Below, piece by piece: positions 1 to 10,690 of a stretch of DNA of 44,138 nt. The DNA is from a virus: IMG/VR virus record IMGVR_UViG_3300044699_000039, positions 1-44,138 of that record, one strand, 5' to 3'. Under the pieces are notes generated by a model. That model did no database searches. It saw only the letters and a program-made list of their open reading frames with translations, and had not been told where the DNA came from. The position numbers were made by a program, and so were the translations under genes. Numbering within the stretch: position 1 is the stretch's first letter; the number at the start of each line of letters is the position of its first letter.

Positions 1-526
1 GGCGGAGTGTTTTATTTACCGGCGGATAGTAAACAAATCTATGGCTATAGCGGAGGTAATAAAAATTATGGTGGAACTCAAAAAATAACCGGAGAAAGAA
101 GTTATGAAAATCCATTTTTTGTTCGCGGTGGTACAGGCGGTTCTTCACCAGAGAAGGCATATAAATCATTGTTTGGGCCAAAAGCTTTAAAATCATTACA
201 AAATGATGTCACTAGAGGTATGGGCGGTTATATAAATTATGCTTATGGTTTTAGTAATAGCGCAAATTTAGGTAGAGTCCAAGAATTTATAGAAAATACG
301 CGCCAAGCCAATTAAAATCTAATCAGATTTTGCTAGTTATGTAGCTAACAATTCTAAACAGGGAAACCAATTAAGATACGCTTTACAAGAATTGGGAATT
401 GGCGAGCAATTTAAAGATTTAGGGTTTGATGCTATTATGGGGTATGGGTATCAGAGAAAAACGCGCCAGCCAGTTTTAAGAGAAATTTTTGGTTTGAATG
501 AAAGTAGATATCCAAGGGAGTCACAA
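1..526 (+). other. ART-PolyVal-like module within the tape measure protein
   Basis: Joining two frames (1-312 and about 325-526) gives a module with GERSYENPFFVRG near the start and LGFDAIMGY followed by LREIFGLNESRYP near the end. This order (a kNPlvv-type strand, a GyDai strand, then a line of the type vFdpnqI) recalls the ADP-ribosyltransferase fold found in polyvalent proteins. The catalytic residues cannot be assigned with confidence and the 5' part lies outside the window. It is followed directly by the first GLIPSF repeat. This is a resemblance judged by eye, not a confirmed domain. Confidence 0.35.
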
Positions 527-3500
527 GGTCTAATTCCATCTTTTCGCTCGTACTCCAGAACGATTTAATAAATACGCTCAATATTTATATAAAAAATTAG
601 AAACATCTAATCCATATAGAATACCAGAGGAAGAATTAATTAAAAAATATGGAACGGATTACTCTAATCATCCCGAATTGAAAAACAAGTTAAAACAACG
701 AGAGCAAATAGAGGTGATTTTGAAAATTTCTTAAATAAAGCAATGTTACGTGGATTAACTACAGTTGATAGTTTTAAGAAGTCTCCCTACAAAATCTACC
801 GCTTTTTATCCAGAAGCACATTATAAACCATTAGGTTCCGATATTGATAATTATGGGCAATTAACAAAATTACCAGAGAAATTATATCATGTGACTACTA
901 ATTTTGGAGCGGTCCAACAGGCCGGTGGGTTATTAAAAAGTCGTAGAGATTTAAACATGAAAGCTGGAACGGGATTAGGAGGCGGAGATGATACAACCAT
1001 TAGTTTCACAGGTAATTTTAAACGGGCCGGGGCATTCAACGTTCTATTATAGAATTAGGCTCATTATTAAGGGGAGATAGAAGTGTTAGCGATTTAGTAG
1101 ATAGAGCAAAATCAGGATTTCGCGCCAAAACGCCATTTTTTGATAAATTCCATGATTATGTCAAGTCTTCTGTTGGAAGTGAAGCCGCCGAAGCTTTATC
1201 TAAAGGTCCAAAAGCATTAGATTATGCCTCCCAAAATACAATTAAAAGTATTTATGATTCTTATTCTTGGGCACAAGAACACGCGGGCGGTTATCTAAAT
1301 CCATTATTTTTTACTTCTGATTACGATAAAATTGCTCAATTAACTAAAAAAGATGTAAAACTATTACAATATAAACCTAAAAAGGGCGCGTTAGGATTAC
1401 AATTAAATTCATTAGGAGAATATAGAATACATGAAGGCAAACAAGTTGCTTTACAGAATGTGTTTAATAAGGGTTTAATCCCATCATTTGCCAACCCCAA
1501 AGACAAATTCCTATCATTTCTATCCGAAATTGGGCCTAACTATGTTACTAAATTTAGAAACATACAAAAACAAGATACTGGCCTTGCGAAGTTTATTAGG
1601 AGTAATACTGACCAGAAAGGTCCAGATCAAGTTAGATATTTTAGTAAGACGTTGGGTAAGAGCTATCTCCCTTATACTCCTTCAGACATCGGGACAACAA
1701 CCGGCTTTAATTTAGATTTACCGCCGGAAGGGATTAGGGGAGTATTAGAGATTTATATGAGAGGTTTGAAACTAAAGTGCCTAATTTTGCCGAATCTTTC
1801 AAAGGCCGTAGATATTTTGATAAACGTCAAATGTTAGAAGCTTTCGTTACTCCCACAATGAAGGGAACTCCAGATGCATTGAAAGGCGAAGAAAGAGTAA
1901 CATTTTTTGACAGAAACGATAATAGACCAATAGACCATCAAGTTTTAACTCCATCTAATTTAGAATTTTATGGCGGCTTGGAGGGTTATTTAAAAGATGG
2001 ACCTTATGGTAGTAAAAATTGGAAAAGATTTGCTGATAAAGGTTTAGTTCCTTCCTTCGCTCGCGGCGAACGTTATATGGGCAGCAGTTCCGTTGCAATT
2101 AATGCTAGAGGTTTACTCGATGAGCTGGCCCGTGATGAACGCCGAGCGTTAATAAAACTAATGGAAGGAGCAACTATCCCAGACATCGCCAGTGAAATGA
2201 ATCTATCGGTTTCCGGGGCTAGTACATTATTAGAGAATGCCAAAAAATCTTATGCCACAAAATACAATTTAGCCAAGGCTGGGAAGTTGGCTAGTGGAGG
2301 GATTATACCTAATTATGCTATTATTCCGGGCGTTAGCCAAGCTATCGGAAGAATATTAACTAACACGGTATCTCCATTCTCTTATTCTTTGGGAGATAAA
2401 ATTGGAGCAATCAAAAATGCCGGAGTTAAAGGAATACTTCGGGCATTAATAAAAGATAAGTCAACTGGATATGTATCCGATTCTCTATCAGAAGACTTAG
2501 ATTCGGCAAGGATGTTTCCATATAGAAAAATGTTTGGTCTTTCAGTGTCTAAGGCTGGATCTGATATATATATACCAAATAAAGATGGAACTTATAGTTT
2601 TAACGAATCCAATAAAACGGGGGCAAAATTATTGAGACAAATACGGGGTTCATCGTTTAGTACGAATATGAGTGGGGATAAAATAGAATTTACAGATGTA
2701 TCTGAAGGAATAGCCTATAACAGTGTATTAGGTAAGTTTTATAAAAGAATAGATGAAAAATCAGATAGGACATTTTATGAAGATAAATGGGATTTTGCCG
2801 CAAATTCTAAAGAAGAAAATCCAAAATTAAAAGGTCTTTTTAGAGAATTAAAAGATATCTACAAAAGTTACCGAGAAAATCGTTCGCTAGTGGGTGATGA
2901 TAGTAGGAAACGTCTTTATTCTAGAGGAGAATCTTTAAGCGCAGCTTTATCAACAAATTTGAGCGCAACTGATACGGATTTTAGTAAACTAGCAAGGAAG
3001 TTGATTGGGTCTATTACTTCTCCTATAACTATAAAGGGGGAAACGGGATTATATGGACCGTTAGATAATCCTTGGCAGATATTTAATGGTTTAATTCCTA
3101 ACTTCAACGCTCTATCCGATGCAATTTCAAGAGAGAATCGGGCCGGAATAAATTTATCTCAAATTAGAGTCGGCCATGCACCCCAGTTAGCAAATGGTTT
3201 GAATCCTTTGGGTTTGGGAGTATATAATACCAGAGACGAACCAATGGGACTAAAACAAGGAATCAATAGAGCAATAAGAGAAAACATAAATCCTAAAGTT
3301 TATGGGACGACGAAGAATATACCTAATTTTGCGTTAGACCCAACTACTTTTGATGTTGGCCTAGCGGGGGCGGGCATAAAAACAGAAGTAGGAAAACAAT
3401 ATATTGAATTAGCACGACAAGTCGAAAGTGGATTAATAACCGCCAGAGATGCCATTAAAAAATTCTCTGAAATTGCTATTGTAATACCCAAAGACGTAGA

Positions 3501-6500
3501 AAGAATTAATGCTTCATTTAGAGGATTACAAGATGTATTTAGAAATTTAGAAAAGAATAAATTATTATCTAATGTAGAAACGATACAAAAAGCGGGAGGA
3601 ATTTATCCTACCCCGCAACAAAATCCACAACAGTTTTTTGCTAATGTCGGTGGGGTTCAAAATGTATTAGCACCGCAATTCGCTCAATTAAGGAAAGAAG
3701 CAATAGAAGGAGAAAGACAACAAAAAATAACTAGAAATGAATACGCTCGTTATCAGGGCACACTAGCGTTTTTTCCTCCGGTTCAATCAGAAGTAATAGC
3801 GCAACAAAAACAAAAAAGATTACAACAAAAATTAGCAGAAAATAGAGCGAGACTAGCTCAAATAGAAGCTAGAAAATCAGGGTTGAGTTTATCTCAGTTA
3901 CATTATCAAGATCCCGGCGAATTACCTTTATTTGCTGGCAGTCCAATTAGTCCATTACCATATTCTCCATTATCCTACCCGAGAGGAACTAATTTACAAA
4001 CATTACAAACTACTGGATTACCTAATCCTTTAAGATTAATTCAAGCCCCTAATTATGGAAATTTAATTAATCCAAGTAGTTTTGGAAGAAATACTCCAGG
4101 ATTTAATACTCCTGAACAAATTGCGGAGGACATTAAAAACAGCAAGAAACAGAAAGAAATTTAGCAAAACAAAAGGCTATAAGAGAGCGCTATGAAAGAA
4201 TATATGGAATAAAAGGAAGATTAGAAAGAGGCGTTAATCAAGACTTGAAACGGCGGAAGGGTTTTTCGATAGTCCGGGAGCGCAAAATAAAGCTTTAATT
4301 TCTAGTATTGCTTTGCCGATTGTCGCTGGTGTATTATCTGAATCTTTTGGCAAAGAAACTAAAACACAAAGAGGATTGGGCCAATTAGCTACTTCGGTAG
4401 GAAATTTAGGAAGTTATGGAATTTTGGGCGCACAATTTGGTGGTTTGCCCGGATTAGCCATCGGCGGGGATTCGGTTTGTTTACAGAAGCTCCTAAAATT
4501 ATTCAATCTTTCACTGATACAATTCCTGATTTGCAAAGAGAGATAGAAAAATTAACTGAAAAAATAGGGCAAACTAACGATGGATTTTCTAGTATTATTC
4601 AAAATAATGAAAAATTAACCCAATATGCTAAAGGGAATTAAGATTAAATCCTCAACAATACGCCCAATTACAAATACAATCAGGAAATCAAAAATCACAA
4701 TTAGCAAGTTTAAATCCTGAATTTGCTCTAGAATCTATGGGGCTACGACTTCTGCACAAAGTTCTCAATTATTAGGAGAAATAAATAATAAAAAATAATA
4801 ATGAAAGATTATTGCAATTATTAGAAGTACAAAGACAAACAATAACGCCCCAGTCTCTATTACAAAGATCTTATAACGATGTAGCTAATCAATTTAAAAT
4901 TCAATAAAATATAATCCCATCCTTAATTTTGGTGGGGCGGTTAGAAATCAACAAACAGGCGGTTTAGATATTTTACAGGGATTAGATTTGGCTACACTTG
5001 GATTATTTTCTAGTGCTAGTGGCTCCAGACGTATAGAAAATAATAGAGCTTTAAATCCAGAAGAAGAAAAACAAATTAAAGATTTGGTCGGTGGGACTTT
5101 ATCTTTAACGGATAAGAGCGGTAAAACATTAGAATCTGTTATTAGACAAGAATATACAACTGAATTTAATTCAAAGAATAAAGATAGAAATTTGGGCAAA
5201 ACCCTAGCGGTTCAATTAAACAAAGCTTTCCAAGGGAATACTAATGAAGAAATAGTTAGAAATTTAGAAAAGATTTTAAATGACAAAAGATTAGAAAATT
5301 TTGATTTAACTTCTTTATTGAATTTATTTCAAGACGTACAAGATACTAATAATAAATTTTCTTTCGCTAGGAGGGAATTATTAGGTAAAACATCTGGAGA
5401 TATAACGAGACGGGTAGCACAAGCTCCAGAAATAGATTATCAAAAAATTGCCGTAGATAATTATAAATTAATTCAATCTTTTGGAGAATTGGATGACGAA
5501 TTAAGAAAATTAGGAGTCAGAGCGGAATCATTAACTCAAACTAGTATTTTTAATTTGGGACAGGGATTAGAAAGAAATATTTCTGATATACGAACTCGTG
5601 CGGCTATACAAATTTCAAGAACCGAAGATTATAACCCCTTTCGAGCTATTAATATTAAAAGAAACGCTTCTTTAGCCGAAATAGAACAAGAAAGAGTTGT
5701 GGGATTACAAGAAGCCGGAATTAGATTAGCCCCAATAAAAAAGAAGATATAGCTGAATTAATTAAAAGTTTAAATGAAGTTTATTTCAAAGAGTCGGAGG
5801 AAGAAATAGAATAGAATCTACTCTTGGAAGAACTAATTTTGAATCGTTTTTAGAAAATATTGTTCCGGGATATAATTCTCCATTCAAAAAAGAAACTAAA
5901 AATAATTTGCTTGGTTTTCCTAGTGTCAATAATGCTCAAACTTTAAATTCTTTATTAGGAACAGAAAATTTATCTCAAATTATTAATGACCCTATTAAAA
6001 TGTTTGAAATTGAACAGGCGAGATTAAATAAAATTCCTAGTTCTTTACCAAGCCGTTTTTCTCTTTTAAAGAATAATCAGAACTTACCTTTTATATCAAA
6101 TCAATTTGGATATAAGCCAAGCGTATTTAATGAACCTTTTCTATTACCAAATCAAGGGACTGTAGCAGAAACAATAGGGGACTAACTTCCGAACAGCGTG
6201 AAGAATTTTCTAAAAATATTCAAAAACAGTATGCAAAACTTAATGAAGATTTACAACATCCTACTAAAATCCTATTGGGAAAGCAGAAAAGCTGTCGAAG
6301 ATTATGTCAAAGAATTAAAAAAATATTTAGATGTCAGAATAAAGATCAAATTAAATTAAGAGAATTACAAAATAATCTTAATGAAAAAGCGGCCACACAA
6401 CGTAAAATACCGAAACGCAATTAGACTTGATAGAGAACAATTTATAAAAAATATTTCTGGTAGTTATTCTGATGTTGTTGAAGATTTAGATACGGTTAGG

Positions 6501-8183
6501 AAAATACTGAAAAAATTTATGACCAAATTAATGCAGAAGTTGAATCGGGGAAATTGACACCAAGACAAGCAAGACGCGCTGCATTATCTAGAGTATCAGA
6601 TAGTAATTTTGGAGAAGTTAGGTCTAATTATTTACGCGAGATATAAACACACCGCAATATCGTCAAAAGCTACAGGAAAAGACAGAAAATGATTTAAGAA
6701 CAAATGGGCGATTGACGGGGAAACAATTAGGGTTAGAATTAGAGTCTGGATTTGGTTATAATTCAAGAGATTTTTTTCAAGAAGTAGCTTCCAAACGCTA
6801 GAGAAGCTGGTGATATAATGCGCCAATCATTTTCTTCCGCCTTTCAATCGTTTACAGATGGCAGTAAAGTGCGTCAGAAGGCCGCTAGGTCATTCGGTAT
6901 TTCTATAGCAACTAATATACTTAACAAAGTGGCCGATATAGGTTTTAATTCATTAATTGGCGGGATATTTAATGCCGGACAGAATATATTTAGTTCTGCT
7001 AAAATTGCTACGCCTAATCGCGGGGGATATATAGGGTTTGCTAACGGCGGTATGGTAACGGGCGGTTCAGGAATTAGGGACGATATCCCTATGATGTTAA
7101 GCCAAGGTTCTTATGTATTGAGAAAAAGCGCCGTAATAAATATGGAGTTAATAGATTACAGAAATTTGCCTCCGGCGGGGCGTCAACCTTAACCTAAAGA
7201 ATGAATATAACTATAGGGGTTCTAAAGAAAACCTAGAGGGATATTTTGACGTGGACCCTAGGTTGTCCGCTATTGGCCAAACGGATGAAAACAATCCATC
7301 TAATACATTAAAATTCGCCGTGAAACAAGATTTCTATAGTTATCAAAAGACTATTGAGAATTATAGAGATGCGGTTAAAACAATTTGAAAGAGCTAAACA
7401 GCAACGCTTAATTGGGCTGCTATTAGTGCTGTTTCTACCGTTGGGGGCGCTTATTTAGGTCAAATTGCACAAGCCGGAGCTAATTCGACCAGTAACGCGG
7501 CTTTGCAAAATCGTGCATGGTCTAACAATACTCAATCTTCTAATTATACTAATACTATTAGTCAGGGGGGACAAAATTATAATACATTTTACTAACACTT
7601 ATAATGGACCATTGCGTAATTTGGGAGGTTTAATTAGGAAATACGCTTATGGTGGGTCTGTAGATACCGTTCCTAGTTTGTTGACTGGTGGCGAATTTGT
7701 AGTTAATCCTCAGGCAGTCAACAGGTTAGGCGTGCCATTCTTAGATAATCTCAACGAAGGCAGAATTAAAGCCTACCCGAATGGCCGTTGGGGGCTTGGT
7801 TGCAATGATTTGAATGTATCAACCCGATTTCTCAAGAAAGTTCAGACTCTTGGAGTCAAAATTAACGCCTCTTTTAAATCAATTAGTTAAGATTAATCAG
7901 AATATACTAGAATTGCAAGACGGGCGTAAAAACAAGACTAATACTAATAATACCCAATCTGATACCAAGAGACGACCAATAATGCCGTTTCTAGCCCCTC
8001 TGTATCAATTATAATTAATATGACGGCCAATGGAGGGTCAACACAGCAGACACAGACAAATAACGCTCAAAACTCAATGGTGAAGATTTGAAGAAGTTTG
8101 CCGAAATCATGAAAAATGTTGCTCTTAATGAAATATTGACTCAACAAAGGACCGGCGGAGCCTTAGCGAATACTAGAACTTAA
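1..8183 (+). CDS. Tail tape measure protein (lambda gpH-like), 5'-truncated, frameshifted
   Basis: One very long gene runs off the left edge and stops at TAA 8181-8183; it would encode more than 2,700 residues. The tape measure protein sets tail length and is ejected through the tail tube. The open frame switches repeatedly (near 320, 545, 715, 770, 1028, 1750, 4136, 4470, 4640, 4735, 4905, 5750-6620, 6800, 7170-7590, 7790-8080), and the reading always resumes in another frame with the same composition, so I read it as one gene with indel errors. Visible parts in order: repeat-and-module region (1-3340), coiled-coil/Gln-rich region (3500-6700), a hydrophobic glycine-rich segment (about 4300-4480), and two tape-measure C-terminal modules with GGMVTGG/DDIPMMLS (about 7040-7110) and GGSVDTVPSLLTGGEF (about 7650-7700). 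It converges with the tail-tip operon, whose last gene overlaps its stop codon. Confidence 0.85.
800..1468 (+). other. Second ART-like module (YHVTT...ISFT...GEYRI) in the tape measure protein
   Basis: Between the first and second GLIPSF repeats the protein reads LPEKLYHVTTNFGAV, then GLLKSRRDL, then GLGGGDDTTISFTGNF, and after a frame change near 1028 continues to LGEYRIHEGKQ just before the repeat at 1472. A His in a YHxT context, an aromatic/Ser strand (ISFT, and later LFFTSDY) and a late GE strand are the three landmarks of H-Y-E-type ADP-ribosyltransferases. The match is in order and spacing only; the residue in the Tyr position is not certain. If real, this would be an ejected effector domain carried inside a tail protein. 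Confidence 0.35.
1777..4164 (+). CDS. Tape measure protein, longest unbroken segment (repeat-module region to Gln-rich region)
   Basis: This 795-residue stretch is the best-preserved part of the tape measure gene and may be annotated alone, but GTG 1777 lies inside the VPNFA repeat of the larger protein, so it is not a true start. It holds five of the seven P-N-F-A-type repeats, an HTH-like module (bases 2110-2250), a module of about 256 residues of unknown kind (2320-3087), and from about 3500 a Gln/Lys/Glu-rich region likely to form helices (QQKQKRLQQKLAENRARLAQ). Its apparent end at 4164 is a frameshift near 4136; the next frame continues as QQETERNLAKQKAIRERYE without a gap. Confidence 0.75.
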   Translation: MPNFAESFKGRRYFDKRQMLEAFVTPTMKGTPDALKGEERVTFFDRNDNRPIDHQVLTPSNLEFYGGLEGYLKDGPYGSKNWKRFADKGLVPSFARGERYMGSSSVAINARGLLDELARDERRALIKLMEGATIPDIASEMNLSVSGASTLLENAKKSYATKYNLAKAGKLASGGIIPNYAIIPGVSQAIGRILTNTVSPFSYSLGDKIGAIKNAGVKGILRALIKDKSTGYVSDSLSEDLDSARMFPYRKMFGLSVSKAGSDIYIPNKDGTYSFNESNKTGAKLLRQIRGSSFSTNMSGDKIEFTDVSEGIAYNSVLGKFYKRIDEKSDRTFYEDKWDFAANSKEENPKLKGLFRELKDIYKSYRENRSLVGDDSRKRLYSRGESLSAALSTNLSATDTDFSKLARKLIGSITSPITIKGETGLYGPLDNPWQIFNGLIPNFNALSDAISRENRAGINLSQIRVGHAPQLANGLNPLGLGVYNTRDEPMGLKQGINRAIRENINPKVYGTTKNIPNFALDPTTFDVGLAGAGIKTEVGKQYIELARQVESGLITARDAIKKFSEIAIVIPKDVERINASFRGLQDVFRNLEKNKLLSNVETIQKAGGIYPTPQQNPQQFFANVGGVQNVLAPQFAQLRKEAIEGERQQKITRNEYARYQGTLAFFPPVQSEVIAQQKQKRLQQKLAENRARLAQIEARKSGLSLSQLHYQDPGELPLFAGSPISPLPYSPLSYPRGTNLQTLQTTGLPNPLRLIQAPNYGNLINPSSFGRNTPGFNTPEQIAEDIKNSKKQKEI
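2110..2250 (+). other. Helix-turn-helix-like module inside the tape measure protein
   Basis: Between the repeats at 2041 and 2299 the sequence reads LLDELARDERRALIKLMEG, then ATIPDIASEMNLSVSGASTL and LLENAKKSY. The layout (a helix with D/ERRAL, then G-x-T-x-x-x-I-A-x-x-x-x-x-S-x-x-x-x) is that of LuxR/sigma-region-4 helix-turn-helix domains: the I-A pair, the turn MNLS and the recognition-helix positions all fit. A DNA-binding fold in a tail protein would be unusual; it could bind the genome end inside the tail tube, or act in the host after ejection. Confidence 0.45.
6818..8183 (+). other. C-terminal part of the tape measure protein with two GG-D-P-LSxG modules
   Basis: From 6818 the tape measure protein reads through an Ala/Gly-rich segment (NAGQNIFSSAKIATPNRGGY) into a glycine-rich module with IGFANGGMVTGG and DDIPMMLSQGSYVL, and after two or three frame changes into a second module with KYAYGGSVDTVPSLLTGGEF and VVNPQAVNRLG. 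Such paired modules are usual at the C-terminal end of phage tape measure proteins. A short coiled segment with LLNQLVKINQNILELQ follows, then Asn/Thr-rich sequence, the end TGGALANTRT and TAA at 8181. Confidence 0.75.
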
Positions 8184-9037
8184 ATTTTAGATAACTTATC
8201 TTCTAAAGCTTTAATTCTCTTTTCTAGTTCTAAAATACTATGATTTATAAGTCTCTTCCAACTTATTGCCGCCTTTAACTAGCAAAGGCAATCCAAAATG
8301 CGGGCTAAAATCCCTTAAAACGTGATATTCCATATTTCTCTTGGTTTCCCCTACATAGTTGCTAGTAAGAAACGCCTTAAACTTATTCATACTTAACTTA
8401 CCATCCAAAATATTTGGAGGTAATTTGTAATTAAGCTCTAAAATTGTATAACTATCTTTATTTGTGCCGAAATAATTTGTCTTTCTATCATTTTGCGTTC
8501 TTTAATTAGATTAGATTCAATATGAATTACGGCGTTATTACCTTTTCCGCCCTTTAAATCATTGATTTTCTCAGGAAATTGTAAATATAAACCTTTATTT
8601 AATATTTTTAATTTCTTAATGCCGCCGTTGGCCATCTACTTCTTCTACTTGTAAAGTAGTATTTTGTGATTGATTATCTATAATATTAACTGATAATACC
8701 CCGCCATCTAAACTTAGTATATCATTAACTTTATATCCTTGACCTTCCTTAATAACCATCAAAATAGTCAATAACTCATATTCTTTATAAGAAATAGTAA
8801 TAATATCATCAAAAATAAAATAATCTTCATAATTACCTTCGATTTTTAATTTATTGTCTTCTATAACAAAATCTGTTATAAAATTCAATGGTTCAACATT
8901 CCCGACATTATAAAAATGTCCGTCATTGCCAATAGAAATAAGACTGTTTTTTCTAAGTGCGGACCAATCAGACTCAGTATGGCTAATTATATAATTAGTG
9001 TCCTTTTCGCATTAATTGTAAAGCCGAAATTTTTCAT
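8180..9037 (-). CDS. Hypothetical protein at the end of the tail-tip operon, frameshifted
   Basis: Start ATG at 9037-9035, 32 bases after the gpJ stop, with an AAGGA-type site about 13 bases upstream; stop TAA at 8182-8180. About 285 residues result if breaks near 8995, 8890, 8620, 8455 and 8278 are bridged: MKNFGFTINAKK..., then a beta-rich middle (YEDYFIFDDIITISYKEYEL, VNDILSLDGGVLSVNIID), then KGLYLQFPEKINDLKGG and a C-terminal helix ending LELEKRIKALEDKLSKI. I recognise no family. Its place behind gpJ suggests a virion or tail-tip accessory protein; the C-terminal helix could be an oligomerisation element. Its stop codon overlaps that of the convergent tape measure gene. Confidence 0.6.
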
Positions 9038-9069
9038 ATATTTTGATCCTTATTCCTTAATTATTTACA

Positions 9070-10690
9070 CTAGTTTGACAGAACACCAATAAACAATGAT
9101 ACAGTGGGCGAAGACGATGATCCATTCAAAGTAAAAATTATTTTACTCCTGTCTCTACTAATTATTTTAAAATAGAGGAATATTAGTATTATTACCTACG
9201 CTAGAAGTGATACTATGGTGTATAGCATAAGAATCTGTCTTTAATGGCGTCGTAAATGTCAATTGATAGGCAAGACCAAGATATCCCGGAGGATTAGCAA
9301 TGATAGGAATTTCTTTGACATTATACGAAATATCATAATTTAAATTTGAATAATCAAATTGAGATATTGTTGCTTCTGCCCAAGCTTTATATGAAGCCGC
9401 TAATGATACTTTTGGTATTATTTTTATTGGATTACAAAATCCTAATCCCGTGGTTATGTAATTGTTAATATTTTTTATTAATACCAATATCAAAATCATC
9501 GAATGGAGCTATAGCTAAATATTGTTGTTCGACATTAGTTAAATTAGCTGGATAAATAATTGGATTATCTGCCGAAGTAATTTGAGCGGTCTTGATATCC
9601 GCTCTTATCGTAGGAGGCAAAACATCTGTTTGCGTAAAATTTTGATTAGAATAATATAATGTTGCTCCAGCAATATCGTCTCCAAAAAATTGGTCGAAAT
9701 CAACAGTATCTCCAGAATTAGTAAAGAATATTTTTATTTCTCCGTCTGGAGTTATCCATTGTTGAGTTGCTTTGCCTGTGGAATAGAACGGCGCAGTATC
9801 ACCGACAAGAATACTATCTGGCGTTCCTGTATATAAACAAACTGATTGAGGTTTAGGATTATTCGCATATAAAATATCATAGCCGTTAGTATTGCTATAA
9901 TTAGAGGGGCTAGTATCATCTATCCCCAATATACTAAAATGTCCGCCCGCCGAACTATTTCTGTTGATATCCATCGCTTCTACAACTACATCAAAATCTC
10001 TAAATGGCCCGCGTTTATTTTGCGTAGAAATAGCATTATAATTGCCACTAAATCCAAAAGTATATATTAAACTAGAAGAAGTATAACCCGTTTCTTGGAA
10101 ATATATTTCTTTATCAGGAGTATTACTAGTTGAAGGTTTCCTAAAAGAAATTCTATATGACAAATCGCTAGGTATGTTAGTCAAATTTCCTAATCCAACT
10201 TGCCAAGTGAATTTTGGATCACTGGTATCATAAATAGTAGTATCTCTAACGCCAGCATTATTATTTAATAAAGTGCCGGTATATAATTGTAAAGAACTAA
10301 TTACAATATCTTGTAAGGGATTGACGCCCAAAATAGGAATAGAACCATTAGCCGAAGAAGACGATAATGCTCCATTAGTTCCTATAGAATAAACTCTAAA
10401 ATAATAAGTTCCGTTTTGAGAAGGCAAATATGTGCCATTTTTTGTTTCGACTGGCAATTCAGCCGCAATATAGTTAATATTATTTAAATCGGCGGCTGTT
10501 AAATCCGAATCTCTTTTAACATATACTCTATATCCTCTAATATTTGTAGTGCTAGAAATAGAAAAATCATATTCAATTAAAGAAGAATGGATTGTAGGTT
10601 TAGTTTCTTTTAAATTTAAACCATTCGGAGAAGCGAAAACTAATGCTTGCCCATAGACAGAATCGGTTAAAACTAAATCCAGACTCTACT
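9070..10690 (-). other. Distal FN3-like region of the gpJ-like protein
   Basis: After the frame change near 10690 the J protein continues as a chain of Thr/Ser/Asn-rich beta segments: LVLTDSVYGQALVFASPNG, GYRVYVKRDSDL, YYFRVYSIGTNGALSSSS and FDVVVEAMDINRNSSAG. The alternating Y-x-F-R-V-Y and G-L-S patterns are those of fibronectin type III repeats, which in gpJ proteins form the distal, receptor-facing part. The largest intact piece is 9465-10457, and the last piece is 9167-9499 in a different frame. The end reads NGSSSSPTVSLFIGVLSN before TAG. Confidence 0.7.

Larger units (their letters stand above)
527..3333 (+). repeat. G-(L/I)-(I/V)-P-(N/S)-(F/Y)-A linker repeats in the tape measure protein
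   Basis: Seven copies of a short motif divide the N-terminal part of the tape measure protein: GLIPSF (527-544, A restored by frameshift), GLIPSFA (1472-1492), VPNFA (1777-1791), GLVPSFA (2041-2061), GIIPNYA (2299-2319), GLIPNFN (3088-3108) and NIPNFA (3316-3333). Between copies lie modules of about 80-260 residues with unrelated sequence. The section after copy six (AISRENRAG, SQIRVGH, GLGVYNTRDEPMGL) follows a pattern I recognise from other very large phage tail proteins. The repeats probably act as linkers or processing/anchoring sites between modules; their function is not known to me. Confidence 0.7.

Noticed and set aside
4136-4164. Programmed frameshift as in tail chaperone genes (gpG-GT)
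   Set aside because: The break lies inside the tape measure gene, not before it, and many similar breaks follow.
1-8183. Stop-codon recoding (for example TAG read through) as the cause of broken genes
   Set aside because: At most breaks the continuation lies in a different frame, not after the stop in the same frame. Intact genes elsewhere use TAA, TAG and TGA normally as ends.
10690-10690. Programmed ribosomal frameshift in the gpJ gene
   Set aside because: No slippery heptamer with a following structure is evident. Several more breaks occur in the same gene, so indel error is simpler.
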